Translations under genes and position numbers: made by a program | The notes under the pieces: generated by a model | Told to the model about the DNA's origin: nothing | The model's database searches: none | Seen by the model: only the letters and a program-made list of their open reading frames with translations | NCBI GenBank assembly: GCA_902779075.1 | Contig: CACZAK010000007.1 | Span: 7,572 to 71,571 of the forward strand | DNA: 64,000 nt | DNA from: an uncultured bacterium | GTDB taxonomy: Bacteria; Verrucomicrobiota; Kiritimatiellia; RFP12; UBA1067 | Reading direction: 5' to 3' | Shown here: positions 24,107 to 33,335 of the stretch, in pieces | How positions within the stretch are numbered: the first letter of the stretch is position 1 | How the letters are laid out: each line of letters opens with the position of its first letter

Positions 24107-27100
24107 CTACCTCGCACGGAACATAATATCGACCCCAGTGACGCTTGCCTTCCATGAAGTCGGTTGCGTATTGCCCTCATATGTCCATGTGGGGAAACCT
24201 TCAGGATTGGGATCTGCACTGATATTGATACTGACATGCCGGACGTTGAGGTCTTTGCCATTTTTATTATTATATGTTATAAAGCAATATGCGACACCAA
24301 TTCCCTTGCATCTGGCCAAGCCACCAGACAAATTGCAACCGATTCCGCTCTTATCAACATTATCATCAACATCCACCGACACATTCCCCGCGTAACCTTC
24401 TGGGAAGTCGCAATCAATGCGGAATAGCGCACATCCGTATGGGACATCCAGGGCGTTCTGAGGTGCCACAAACTTCACATTTGAGAAGTCTATCCGTTGC
24501 TGATTCCAATCACCATAGTCGCCCAACAGTGCAATGCCCGTTATCCGCGCCTTAAAGTCCGCAGTGGATATCGAGCCATCAGTGGAAATGATTGGGGCGT
24601 CGCCCGGCAGGACCTCTGCCTTTTCAGATTCAACCCTCGCATCAAGAACATCAACATCGATCCCTGACTTGTCGGTATTTATGGTGATAGACCAGCATCC
24701 TACCTTCTTCAGCGTTGCTGTTCCATACCCAACACCGTCAATCACGATGCCAAACACGTTGACTTTGTTCTTCTTTAGCCTTCCGCCATTCATCGTGTAG
24801 AGGAAAAGCGAGCCCTTGAATATTCCGGTTTTCGCGGTGTAGGTAAGTTTCAGTCCAGACGGATTGGCCCCATAAGACAGATTGCCAGAACGATCAAGCT
24901 TGACCACCTTTGCCTTTGTGATGTTCCATTTCGCTCCAGCAGGCGTAATCGCCACATCAACCGGCAACAATTCCGAAATAACTTTCGCACCGCCTATCTC
25001 GGTGGGCGTGTCCGCAAGGTGGAAGTATGAGGTGCCGGACAAATTGCCACTCTTCGACACCGCAACCGCACCGCTCCACTTGACCTCGAATCCATTGCCT
25101 TTCCATGTCGTCATCCCGCTCACAGAGTCGAAGTTCCCGGCGCGGTCAAACCAAAGCAGGAACGCCAGACTGTTACCCGTCTTGGAATAGACAACCGGCA
25201 GACAGCACCACTCGGAGCCAACGATAAGCTGGCTCGACACCGACACCTTCGTGCCGTCTGGCATCGTCCCCGTCACCTTCGCCTTACCCTTCATGGAGAA
25301 TACGACCGAGAGTCCAGCGACGCCGTTGGCCATTGCCGCGTTTGCGCCGGTCGCCGATTCCGGCTCCAAGACCATCGCATACGACTTCCCCTTGAAAGTG
25401 TTAAGCACCGCAACCGTTGCCGCGTCTTTCGATTTCGATGCATCAATCGCACCATCTACGCTGTAGCCGTTCAAGGCTCCGGTAACACCGCTTGCCGTGA
25501 ATGTCAATCCGGCAAGCGATCCCTGTCCCGTGCCATCGGCGGCAGAAATCGTACCCTTGATTGTCTGCTTCTTGCCGCCAGCAGTTTGAATCGTCACGGT
25601 CGCCGTCGCAACGCCGCCCCGTTCCTTCTGCGTCTTGACTGTCATCATCCCGACAACTTCGCCAACATCCGACGACAAAAGGTAAGAGGTGAAGGCAAGC
25701 GCTTGAGCGAAACTCGCACTTGCAGACGAACCGCCAAGCGTCCGAACATCCTGTTCCCACACGGCGTAGAACATCGCATTTGCTGTGACCTTAATGCTCT
25801 GGCCGTCCGAATAGACCACAGTCCCGTTCGGACTTGTCGCCCAGCCCGCGAACTTGTAGTGTTTTCGCGTAAACGCATTTAGGCTCAATCCTTGCGCAAC
25901 TCCATGCGTGAATGCCTGCGCCTCCATCGTCCCGCTGCCGCCATTCGCGTCAAACGCTACCGTATAGGCATGGAGAATCCACTTCGCATAAAGCGTCGTG
26001 TCCTCCGACACCGTGAGGTTGTACTTGTCGTCATAGACAACCTCTCCTCCCGCGCTCGTGGCCCACCCGGCAAATGTGTAGCCCGTACGCGTGAACGCAT
26101 TGGCATTCAGCGTCTGCGCCTCTCCATGCGTGAATGTCTGCGCCGCCATCGTCCCACTGCCGCCGTTAGCATTGAACGCTACAGTATAGGTGTTGAGAAT
26201 CCACTTCGCATACAACGTCGTGTCTTCCGACACCGTAAGGCTGGACTTGTCTGCATAGGTAACCTCGCCTCCCGCGCTCGTGGCCCACCCTGCAAACGTA
26301 TAGCCCGTACGCGAGAACGCATTGGCGCTCAGTGCCTGCGCCTCTCCATGCGTGAATGTCTGCGCCGCCATCGTCCCCGTCCCCCCGTTGGCGTCGAATG
26401 TCACAGTCCAGTACTTTGGTGTACCACCCCATTGCTGGATCTTGTACGCTTTTGTCGCATATTCATCACCAATGGTGAATGTCCGTCCACTGCCCCAGAG
26501 AATAAGATTCTTCACATAATACGGACCATTCAAAGACGATGCCTTGATTCCTTCCGCATCAAAGGACATTTCAATGGACGATCCTCCACTTCCCGATGTA
26601 AACCTGACATTCCCCGCCGCCGTTCCAAGAAGGACACCTTCCGCATCCATCAAGGATGCACTCCATTCGTATGAACCAGAAGCAAGATCATCCGCATAAA
26701 GCGGAATCGTCACATCCAACTGATCATAAATTCCATCGCCGTCAAAATCCGTCGCCGTATCGGAACCGCCCGACTTCATCGCCACAAGACTATGCTCGAA
26801 CTGATTGTAGTTGTAGTCGGTTGTCGTGAAGAGGTTTGAGCGAGTGTCCACCACGGCCTCGTAACGTTCCCCAATTTCAAGGAGTTTCGCCGACGAGACG
26901 ACATAGCCGCCACATTCGCCGTTTTCATAGATGGCACGGCCATCGAACGCGACAGGGAAAGTCTGTGTCCCCGCCGCACAGACAATGTTACTCGTCCATC
27001 CCTCCGTAATTTCATGTCCCTCCTTGTCCGACAATGTGGCCAGTACACGATACGTTCCAGCCTTTGCCGCATTCACTGCGAAGTCAACAGTCAAGTTGTC

Positions 27101-29500
27101 GTATAGACCGTTGGAATCTTCATCATGTGCAAACGATGTCGTACCTTCTGTGAATGTGGAATCAGAGGCATAGGCAACCCCCAACGCCGATGCCGTCCTT
27201 GAAAACCTTGCAGGGCTAACAGCCGCCAATGTTGTTGAAAACGAGTATTCCCCAGACATCGCGACTGGAATTTTACCCGAAAACAGCCCAGAACCCGAGT
27301 CGGCTAATGTATATGTTGAAAACGTTCCATCCGGCAATCGTGTTGTTACCTTGACTTCACCAGAAACTGCTTTACCGCCAACAGTCGCTTGAACAGACAA
27401 ATCAAACGTTCCGCCGACAGCAACGCTAGTGTTTTTCAAAGTAGGTTTAAACACTACCCCACTGTCAGCTTCATGTGCATTCACCATCCAGAACCCAACA
27501 TCCCCACTCGACTTGAATCTCGGGGTGAATTCACACATCCACGTACCCTTTTTAGGATTGGCCAACAACACTATGACATTATCAACGGCATTTGAAATTA
27601 GCACATTATCGACACAGTCTGTGTACACTTCTCCAGATGGACTTCGCAACCTAAAACCATTTGCAGCAACCTCCCCGCCTTGTATAGCCAACATAACAAG
27701 AGCATGATGCCCTTCAACAATGCCAAATTCCGTTGTTACATTTTCGCCGTCCTTCACCATTCCGAATTTTGTGTCACACTCCTGATATTCGTTGTCGACA
27801 TTAGCATTCGATGTTTTCACCATGACAGACTTTGCTTTGGTGGAAGCGTTATTTTTATGTACCCCTGCATTGACTGATCCAGACGCACCCGTTTTCTTGG
27901 CTACCAATTTGTCTTTCAATAGTTCAACAACTCTTGAAGATCCACTTTCAATTAGACCACTATGCCACGCCTTGCTAAATTCGCCCTCAACAGGGGAACC
28001 ATTTAATGGCGATACCATGTGATGTGCACTATCCACGGGTACTACGTAATCGCTATTTTGTACTATCCGCCCTGCCAATTCTTCAATGTTTTCTCGAAGC
28101 CACATAGAAAGTGTTGCCCCCATCATCATGTCACCGTCTGCATACTCCGTTAACTTTTCTTGGAGAAAATGATTTACTACAGATGGATGTTCACGCACCG
28201 CCCACAAACCCCATCGCACTGCACTTGTACTTGAAACCTTTGTCACCCGCCCCGCAATAACTCCATATTCAACATTCTTGTTCAAACGATGGTGAGTGTT
28301 ATACTCATCCATAAATTTTGTTTGCAAGCAAACTATTGCAGGATCTTCCCATGGATCTAATTCCAGATGAAGAAATTCTTGCGAGAAACTTGTGATTGCT
28401 CTTCTGGCTTGTTGAGAGGCACGGAGGTAATCGCCAGATGATTTATTGATTTTTGAAAGTAATTCCTCAACATTATTCTTCCAAGTTATCACTGCATCAG
28501 CAACAGGAGAACCTCGGTTCGGTGTTGCAATTTGTAAGACCCGTAGAACGTCATTTGCGTTTTCTGCATAACCACGAGACCTCAACCCTCCCATTGAATG
28601 TGCTACAATATTGACATGATCAACACCACAGGTCTTTTTATAAGCTTGTATTACCGCCCCAAGCTCCGAAAAGTTTTTAATATGATTATTACCATGATTA
28701 TCGAAATTAAGATGATGGTATGTGGGAAGCCCCGTCTGATCTTCTATCTCCTCTGCAAGTTTTGCCAGTTGTGCACCACTGGAATTGATACCATGCGCCA
28801 AAATGACCGGAGGTGCAGCAGGAATGTACAGTGAAATCCATTGGACGCGTGTAATCCATCCTCCGTAATTGACATCTACCTTTATGTCAATCGTGTTGCG
28901 ACCAACACCACCAAGAACTTCAGCCAAGTTCAAATCCTCGGTTTTGATTATAAATGTGTTCTTGTAATATTCTTGGTTGTCGCCCCACAAGGTACCGAGA
29001 TACTTCTTGCCGTTTAGATAGACCTTATCAACTTCGGGATCGTATGAAGCCTTTGAATCCACATCCCAGACTATCATCTCAAGCACTGCATATTCCGACA
29101 AAGCCTTACTTTTGAGCAACTTCTTCTTGTCTCCAAAATATCTCGGAATATCCAACGGTATGGTAATCGTTTCGCCCTGCTCCTTTGTCACACCTAAATC
29201 TCCACCCTTAGTCACCACAAAACAAATGTCTGAAGCTTCTGGAGGTGCATCAAAAGATGAGCCCGACGCATTTTTGACCGCTTTCATCTTTCGTGGCGCA
29301 TTCGGATCATATCCCGGACCGTCATTCTCATACGCCCACAAGTTGACTGGCGCAGACAAAATCAATGCCGCAAGAATCCAACAGGAACTTCTAAGGCATT
29401 TCACCATAGCATACAGAAAGCCACTTGTCGGCTTTGCCGATACTGCTTTTCTCTCTTTTAGCCAAACGTGTGGCGTTTCATTCTGGATTGTACTTCTCAT
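24107..29500 (-). CDS. Large secreted lipase/esterase-like protein with InlB-type repeats
   Basis: 1797 residues. AAGGAG lies 8 nt before the ATG at 29500, so I keep this start although it gives a ~30-residue extension before the hydrophobic signal core (LRSSCWILAALILSAPVNLWA). Residues ~225-460 are an alpha/beta hydrolase: VILAHGINSSG near the oxyanion site and nucleophile S302 in AHSMGG; likely acid and His lie in later segments such as SAHHMVSPLNG. Beta-rich domains follow. Three ~70-residue InlB/flg_new repeats (~1030-1250) share the VxFxANGGxGTM and GYTFAGWATSAGGEV motifs. The C-terminal ~550 residues are unrecognised beta-rich sequence. The N-terminal half is clearly more AT-rich than the neighbours, suggesting a composite origin. 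The likely role is surface or secreted lipid/ester hydrolysis. Confidence 0.85.
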   Translation of the reverse strand: MRSTIQNETPHVWLKERKAVSAKPTSGFLYAMVKCLRSSCWILAALILSAPVNLWAYENDGPGYDPNAPRKMKAVKNASGSSFDAPPEASDICFVVTKGGDLGVTKEQGETITIPLDIPRYFGDKKKLLKSKALSEYAVLEMIVWDVDSKASYDPEVDKVYLNGKKYLGTLWGDNQEYYKNTFIIKTEDLNLAEVLGGVGRNTIDIKVDVNYGGWITRVQWISLYIPAAPPVILAHGINSSGAQLAKLAEEIEDQTGLPTYHHLNFDNHGNNHIKNFSELGAVIQAYKKTCGVDHVNIVAHSMGGLRSRGYAENANDVLRVLQIATPNRGSPVADAVITWKNNVEELLSKINKSSGDYLRASQQARRAITSFSQEFLHLELDPWEDPAIVCLQTKFMDEYNTHHRLNKNVEYGVIAGRVTKVSSTSAVRWGLWAVREHPSVVNHFLQEKLTEYADGDMMMGATLSMWLRENIEELAGRIVQNSDYVVPVDSAHHMVSPLNGSPVEGEFSKAWHSGLIESGSSRVVELLKDKLVAKKTGASGSVNAGVHKNNASTKAKSVMVKTSNANVDNEYQECDTKFGMVKDGENVTTEFGIVEGHHALVMLAIQGGEVAANGFRLRSPSGEVYTDCVDNVLISNAVDNVIVLLANPKKGTWMCEFTPRFKSSGDVGFWMVNAHEADSGVVFKPTLKNTSVAVGGTFDLSVQATVGGKAVSGEVKVTTRLPDGTFSTYTLADSGSGLFSGKIPVAMSGEYSFSTTLAAVSPARFSRTASALGVAYASDSTFTEGTTSFAHDEDSNGLYDNLTVDFAVNAAKAGTYRVLATLSDKEGHEITEGWTSNIVCAAGTQTFPVAFDGRAIYENGECGGYVVSSAKLLEIGERYEAVVDTRSNLFTTTDYNYNQFEHSLVAMKSGGSDTATDFDGDGIYDQLDVTIPLYADDLASGSYEWSASLMDAEGVLLGTAAGNVRFTSGSGGSSIEMSFDAEGIKASSLNGPYYVKNLILWGSGRTFTIGDEYATKAYKIQQWGGTPKYWTVTFDANGGTGTMAAQTFTHGEAQALSANAFSRTGYTFAGWATSAGGEVTYADKSSLTVSEDTTLYAKWILNTYTVAFNANGGSGTMAAQTFTHGEAQTLNANAFTRTGYTFAGWATSAGGEVVYDDKYNLTVSEDTTLYAKWILHAYTVAFDANGGSGTMEAQAFTHGVAQGLSLNAFTRKHYKFAGWATSPNGTVVYSDGQSIKVTANAMFYAVWEQDVRTLGGSSASASFAQALAFTSYLLSSDVGEVVGMMTVKTQKERGGVATATVTIQTAGGKKQTIKGTISAADGTGQGSLAGLTFTASGVTGALNGYSVDGAIDASKSKDAATVAVLNTFKGKSYAMVLEPESATGANAAMANGVAGLSVVFSMKGKAKVTGTMPDGTKVSVSSQLIVGSEWCCLPVVYSKTGNSLAFLLWFDRAGNFDSVSGMTTWKGNGFEVKWSGAVAVSKSGNLSGTSYFHLADTPTEIGGAKVISELLPVDVAITPAGAKWNITKAKVVKLDRSGNLSYGANPSGLKLTYTAKTGIFKGSLFLYTMNGGRLKKNKVNVFGIVIDGVGYGTATLKKVGCWSITINTDKSGIDVDVLDARVESEKAEVLPGDAPIISTDGSISTADFKARITGIALLGDYGDWNQQRIDFSNVKFVAPQNALDVPYGCALFRIDCDFPEGYAGNVSVDVDDNVDKSGIGCNLSGGLARCKGIGVAYCFITYNNKNGKDLNVRHVSINISADPNPEGFPTWTYEGNTQPTSWKASVTGVDIMFRAR

Positions 29501-30267
29501 TGGTTTGCTCCTTGTTGGGTTTTAGATTGTCTCTGTTTCTGATCACGAAAATTGTGGACTACATTTCACCTGAAATCGGCACATGCCGCAAGTGGCGTTT
29601 CCTCTGCTGCCACTCTGGCGGCACATGGAAAAGGACGGTATCGCCGCCCAAAGCGGCATTGCGGTAGTCAACTCCGCTACTATCGCTATCATCTGTCTCT
29701 TCTTCATTCGGTCTCTGTTCCTATTCCACGCCTCTTGTTCGCACGTTGACACCCTCGGCGCAGAAAAGAAGAGTGGCGTGCCTTACATTGTATGTTGCCG
29801 GGTTCCTTTCGGGCTTGCCCAGCTCCTCGGAACGACCGCCCTACCGTTTTCGGTCACGTGGGACGCATTACCCTACCGTTCATCCGAGGTTCTGACCTCC
29901 GTTCCGGCGGCGCACGCGCTACCAAAACTTTGGCCCGGTGGCGAGTACTCTATGCCGCTCTTCGCCGCGCAATCGCGTCACGAAGAGCCGTACCCGCCGA
30001 TGTCAAAGATCAACCCTGCCTTCCCCTTCATCCTTCCTTTCACGGGGAACGCAGAAAAGTATACCCCATTCCCCCGACGGTTTCAAGCGGGAAATGCGGT
30101 TTTTGGAAATTGCGCGGAGCGGCTCGCCCAGAGGGCTCGCCCCACCCGTTGCGGCTTGCGAGGACGCTCGCTCTCCCCATTCGGCCGCGACAAGCGCGGC
30201 TGCTCCCGCTGTTGGTTCTGTGCGCGGTACGTCAATTATTCAAAAACGTGTCGCGGCGGTGCCATTG
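29501..30267. other. Non-coding, repeat-containing interval
   Basis: No credible gene. Open frames on the plus strand here are made of repeat sequence and lack Shine-Dalgarno sites. The interval holds small inverted repeats near 29580-29660 (gccactctggcggca, gccgcccaaagcggc), two degenerate GGTAGGG-like heads on the minus strand near 29840 and 29875, one copy of the ~96-nt promoter repeat (30018-30113), GC-rich repeats (30114-30175) and an ACAAG-loop hairpin (30184-30200). Confidence 0.6.
30018..30113. repeat. ~96-nt promoter-containing repeat, copy A
   Basis: Shares its whole length with 31087-31184 and 33336-33433. On the minus strand it holds TTGAAA (30086-30081), a 17-nt spacer, TATACT (30063-30058), AAAGGAAGG and an ATG that opens only a 17-codon frame (MKGKAGLIFDIGGYGSS). 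Unlike the other two copies it has no NYN leader adjacent. Confidence 0.85.
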
Positions 30268-30909
30268 TTACGCCCAGGCGGGCGGGCGGTGGATGGTGCG
30301 CCCGTTGGGCAATGTAACGACCTCCGGCAGCTGGCACTTCGCCGGTAGGTCACGTGGGATGTTTTTATAGAAAGTGGACAATCTCCGCAGTTCGGCACAT
30401 TCGCCAGTATGGGGATTGAACACGACTGTCGTCTTGCGATGTCGATAGCGAACCACGGAAAGCGCAGCCGAATGATCGGCATCGCCGCTGATCAGAACAA
30501 CTGCATCCGCCTTGTTTTCGTATGCATCCGACACCATCTCCACCGCGAGATTCACATCGGACTTCTTCTCCTCGGTTTTCCACACAGTTGCATATTCGGC
30601 CTTGTCGCAACTCACGCATGGTTCCCTTGCAAATGGCAGTTTCGCCCTGAACCTCCGATAATACCCTTCCACGATTTTTAAACATGGTAAGGACGCAAGT
30701 GCGTCCATGTAACAAGACTGGTCATGTGGCGACACCGTGGAGAATCGATCACTGCGAATCCTTGCAGTGAAGTATTTGATCTCGCTTATAACATACTTAT
30801 CCGTCAATAGGGATTTTGAAAGTGCGGCGAGATTCAACCACATCCACGGCGTACCGCGCAATAGACCGTAGTAAAGATTAAATCCGTCAATATAGACAAT
30901 AGTTCTCAT
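30268..30909 (-). CDS. NYN-domain (PIN-like) ribonuclease, copy 1
   Basis: 213 residues. The NYN/LabA-type fold is shown by its acidic residues: D in YIDGFNLYYG, D in KKSDVNLAVE and D in ISGDADHSAAL. These coordinate metal in PIN-like nucleases, so RNA cleavage is expected. A cysteine pair (CVSCDK) precedes the core. The C-terminal tail (KNIPRDLPAKCQLPEV and RPPAWA) is almost the same as in copy 2 at 32508. The ATG at 30909 has AGGAAG 9 nt upstream. A ~100-nt leader with hairpins and two promoters precede it. Full cassettes, including the flanks, are duplicated 2.2 kb away. The target is unknown. Confidence 0.88.
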   Translation of the reverse strand: MRTIVYIDGFNLYYGLLRGTPWMWLNLAALSKSLLTDKYVISEIKYFTARIRSDRFSTVSPHDQSCYMDALASLPCLKIVEGYYRRFRAKLPFAREPCVSCDKAEYATVWKTEEKKSDVNLAVEMVSDAYENKADAVVLISGDADHSAALSVVRYRHRKTTVVFNPHTGECAELRRLSTFYKNIPRDLPAKCQLPEVVTLPNGRTIHRPPAWA

Positions 30910-30929
30910 GGCATCACTCTTCCTAACAA

Positions 30930-31078
30930 CGCTAGAGCCGGGATTTCTCCCGGCTCCGCACCGCATTGCCGTAGCTCAGCGGGTGATTAGCAACCCATCA
31001 AGGGGTTCGGTAGTAGTTTAGCATATTGCCTTTCCGCGTTCAAGGGGGTGTTGAAAAAAAAATCTCAAAAAACATCCC
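30930..31078. repeat. Conserved leader/promoter segment of NYN cassette 1
   Basis: About 80-85% identical to 33181-33326. On the minus strand it contains promoter P2, an AACCC-CTTGAT-GGGTT hairpin and a perfect 9-bp hairpin (GAGCCGGGA/TCCCGGCTC, 30935-30956) ending 25 nt before the ATG. The hairpin lacks a U tract, so it is not an ordinary terminator. Confidence 0.85.
31015..31043 (-). promoter_or_regulatory. Promoter P2 of NYN cassette 1
   Basis: TTGAAC (31043-31038), 17-nt spacer, TAAACT (31020-31015) preceded by TGC. The predicted transcript begins near 31008, giving a ~100-nt structured leader. Confidence 0.7.
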
Positions 31079-31086
31079 CTAAGCAT

Positions 31087-31184
31087 TTTCCTTCCCCTTC
31101 ATCCTTCCTTTCACAGGGAACGTGAAAAAATATACCCCATTCCACCGCAGGTTTCAAGCGGGAAATGCGGTTTTTGGAAATTGC
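31087..31184. repeat. ~96-nt promoter-containing repeat, copy B
   Basis: Minus-strand promoter P1: TTGAAA (31157-31152), 17-nt spacer, TATATT (31134-31129), followed by AAAGGAAGG and an ATG with only seven codons (MKGKENA). It lies directly upstream of the NYN 1 leader. From 31185 to 31316 the sequence is GC-rich repeats (ggcgggacgcctcgcc-type) and no gene is seen. Confidence 0.85.
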
Positions 31185-31377
31185 ACCGGGCGGCTCGCGA
31201 GGGCGCTCGCCCTCACAATCAAATGCGACAAGCGCAGCCTTTCCCGCCACAGCTCGCCCAGAGGGCTCGCCCCACCCGTTACGGCTCGGCGGGACGCCTC
31301 GCCCCACCATTCCGCCTCACTTCACGATCTCCCAATGTCCACCGTTGTCTGGGCCGACGAGAGACGAGAGTTGATCG

Positions 31378-32103
31378 TCAGTGACGGATGCGGGGGAGCG
31401 TCTTGATCTGGCGGCAGATGCGAGTTGGAGCGTAGCCCGTGTCTTTTCCGTGACGTGTGTAGACGGCGATGAAGTAGGTGCCTCTGGGGATTGGATCGTC
31501 GAACACGAACTCCACATGATCCGATTCCATCGTCAGCAGCCGCGCCTTTGCCACCTGCACGGGATCGTGCTTCTTCACGCGCCGCTCCAGCCACACCCCT
31601 TCGTCACCGCGAGACGGGTCGAAAGTGATGCCGCGTCCGATGGCACTGAGCGTATGTCCGGAAACGAGGACGTCGAACTTGTTCACGTCCCTGTCGAAGA
31701 CGTTGAATATGGCCGATCCGTCGGAGGACGCCTTGTTCACGGCCTTCAGCTTGGCTTTGATTCCCTCCATGAGCGTCCGACGGGCCTTCACCGCGCCGCG
31801 CACGTAAAGAGCGTCCGCCTCCGGGTTGGCGTTTCGCGCGGACAGCGCCCCCGACAGGCGCGGATAAAACGATACGAGGTTGAAGTTGAGCTGCAGCCCG
31901 TCGCCAAGCGCCTCCATGACGAATCCTTCCAGGCTTGCAAGCATGGTCTTCGCCATCGTAACGCTGATGGCCGCGCTTGCCGCCCAACGTTCAGCGATCG
32001 CCGCTTCGTTCAATACATCCGCCGGGGTGAGGTCGGCCTGGAATTTGCCGCCGCTCGCCGTCTTTCGTGGCTTTGCCACAAGCTCTTTCAAGTGTGCCTT
32101 CAT
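31378..32103 (-). CDS. HU-like DNA-binding protein with Ig-like C-terminal domain (DUF4469-like)
   Basis: 241 residues from an ATG with AAAGGAA 8 nt upstream. The N-terminal ~125 residues resemble the HU/IHF-like domain found in Bacteroidota and PVC proteins (ISVTMAKTMLASLEGFVMEAL, LNFNLVSFYPRLSGAL). The C-terminal half (DVLVSGHTLSAIGRGITFDP, VEFVFDDPIPRGTYFIAVY) resembles the Ig-like DUF4469 domain. The frame ends in TLPRIRH. If one C of a run of five at 31389-31393 were absent, it would continue as ASVTDDQLSSLVGPDNGGHW and EIVK to a stop at 31317, so a frameshift is possible. It sits between the two NYN cassettes. The likely role is nucleoid-associated DNA binding. Confidence 0.78.
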   Translation of the reverse strand: MKAHLKELVAKPRKTASGGKFQADLTPADVLNEAAIAERWAASAAISVTMAKTMLASLEGFVMEALGDGLQLNFNLVSFYPRLSGALSARNANPEADALYVRGAVKARRTLMEGIKAKLKAVNKASSDGSAIFNVFDRDVNKFDVLVSGHTLSAIGRGITFDPSRGDEGVWLERRVKKHDPVQVAKARLLTMESDHVEFVFDDPIPRGTYFIAVYTRHGKDTGYAPTRICRQIKTLPRIRH

Positions 32104-32147
32104 GCCGTTGTTCCTTTCTTCCTGATCAGTCGAAAAAATCTGCCGAC

Positions 32148-32175
32148 ATTGTATCAAAACTTGCCGCCTTTGTAA
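32148..32175 (-). promoter_or_regulatory. Promoter of the HU-like gene
   Basis: TTACAA (32175-32170), 16-nt spacer, TACAAT (32153-32148) preceded by TGA. The leader is ~40 nt with a good Shine-Dalgarno. Confidence 0.6.
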
Positions 32176-32233
32176 TAGAAAAAGATAGCTTTTTGCACGA
32201 TAAAGGCGGCAAAACACCATGGTGGCCATAAGG

Positions 32234-32315
32234 GACGAAGCCGACGGCCTTATGGAACGGAGACGGTAGCCTTAGAGAACAAAGACGATAGTCACTCGGA
32301 ACGAAGTCGATGAAT
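32234..32315. repeat. Degenerate ~21-23-nt tandem repeat
   Basis: Four imperfect units of the form GGAACGAAGnCGAnnGnC plus ATTA-like spacer: ggacgaagccgacggcc, ggaacggagacggtagcc, gaacaaagacgatagtc and ggaacgaagtcgatga. The interval 32176-32507 is otherwise non-coding, with aagcggca-agag-tgccgctt and ACAAG-loop hairpins. Confidence 0.6.
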
Positions 32316-32507
32316 AGAGCGATGTTCGCGGTCATACGCCGCCAAGATAGTAGTTCCCCATGCGGCGGGCGCGTGAAGCGGCAAGAGTGCCGCTTCCCCG
32401 AATGGCCGCGACAAGTGCGGCCTCTCCCGCTACGGCTCGCCCCAACCGCCTTTTGTTGTTGGTTCTGTGCGCGGTACGTCGAAAACGTGCTGCGGCGGTG
32501 CCATTTG

Positions 32508-33161
32508 TTACGCCCAGGCAGGCGGGCGATATATGGAACGTTCCCCATGCTTGCCGTACCGAATTACGTCTGGTAGCTGGCATTGGGCCGGCAAATCGCG
32601 AGGGATGTTTTTGTAGAATGTTGCGTGCTTTTTCAAATCACCACTCAATGACGCATGCGGATTGAACACCACAACTGTGCGCCCTCCTGTCTTGCGGATA
32701 TAGTCAATAGGCGCTATAAGATCGGCATCTCCCGATATTATGACAAAGGAATCGGTATTGTCTTCATGGAAGTCGACCATCATAGCGGTCGCAAGATTCA
32801 CATCCGAGCGTTTTTCCTCTATCCGTATCACATCGGCATACGGACGACAACTCTTACATGGCTCAAACCGGAAAGGCATTCTGGCGTCTTGCCGTTGATA
32901 GTAGCCCTCTGTAATCTCAATACCGCCAATTTTCTGCAACGCTCGCAAATATATCTCCTGATGCTCCTTTGCCGTCGGTCGTTTAGGATCGTAATTAACT
33001 CGTGACGTGAAATACTTAACGGCCACAATTTCATTTTCCGGCAGAACGAGAGTCTCAGCCAGTTTTCGAAGGTCAAGCCATTTATATGCCGGACAACAAC
33101 GCAACAAACCATAGTACAGATTAAAACCGTCTACGTAGACTATCGTTCTTTTCTTATTCAT
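32508..33161 (-). CDS. NYN-domain (PIN-like) ribonuclease, copy 2
   Basis: 217 residues, a divergent paralogue of the protein at 30268. The three acidic motifs are kept: YVDGFNLYYG, KRSDVNLATA and ISGDADLIAPI. CKSCRPY matches the Cys pair of copy 1. The C-terminal KNIPRDLPAQCQLPDV and RPPAWA are nearly unchanged, as are about 80 nt after the stop codon (gttggttctgtgcgcggtac). The middle of the protein is more divergent than the flanking DNA. The upstream leader and both promoters are duplicated as well. Metal-dependent RNA cleavage is expected; the target is unknown. Only a weak GCGGAA precedes the ATG. Confidence 0.88.
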   Translation of the reverse strand: MNKKRTIVYVDGFNLYYGLLRCCPAYKWLDLRKLAETLVLPENEIVAVKYFTSRVNYDPKRPTAKEHQEIYLRALQKIGGIEITEGYYQRQDARMPFRFEPCKSCRPYADVIRIEEKRSDVNLATAMMVDFHEDNTDSFVIISGDADLIAPIDYIRKTGGRTVVVFNPHASLSGDLKKHATFYKNIPRDLPAQCQLPDVIRYGKHGERSIYRPPAWA

Positions 33162-33180
33162 TGGACATTCCGCTATAAAA

Positions 33181-33326
33181 TGCTAGAGCCGGGATTTCTC
33201 CCGGCTCCGCTCCGCATCGCCAGAGGCTCACGGGTGGTTAACAACCCATCAAGGGGTTCGGCAGTAGTTTAGCATATTGCCTTTCCGCTTTCAAGGGGGT
33301 GTTGAAAAAATCTCAAAAAACATCCT
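33181..33326. repeat. Conserved leader/promoter segment of NYN cassette 2
   Basis: Matches 30930-31078. It holds the same 9-bp hairpin (33186-33207) 24 nt before the ATG, and the segment GGGTTGTTAACCACCC, a near-perfect palindrome on the minus strand. Confidence 0.85.
33266..33294 (-). promoter_or_regulatory. Promoter P2 of NYN cassette 2
   Basis: TTGAAA (33294-33289), 17-nt spacer, TAAACT (33271-33266) preceded by TGC; same geometry as cassette 1. Confidence 0.7.
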
Positions 33327-33335
33327 CAAAGCCTT

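Noticed and set aside
29583..30317. Plus-strand frame of 244 codons in the repeat region
   Set aside because: It is built from palindromes, the ~96-nt repeat and GC-rich repeats, and has no ribosome-binding site.
30935..30956. GAGCCGGGA/TCCCGGCTC hairpin considered as a terminator or integron attC-like site
   Set aside because: No U tract follows on either strand. It lies between promoter and ribosome-binding site of the NYN gene, and no integrase or cassette series is present.
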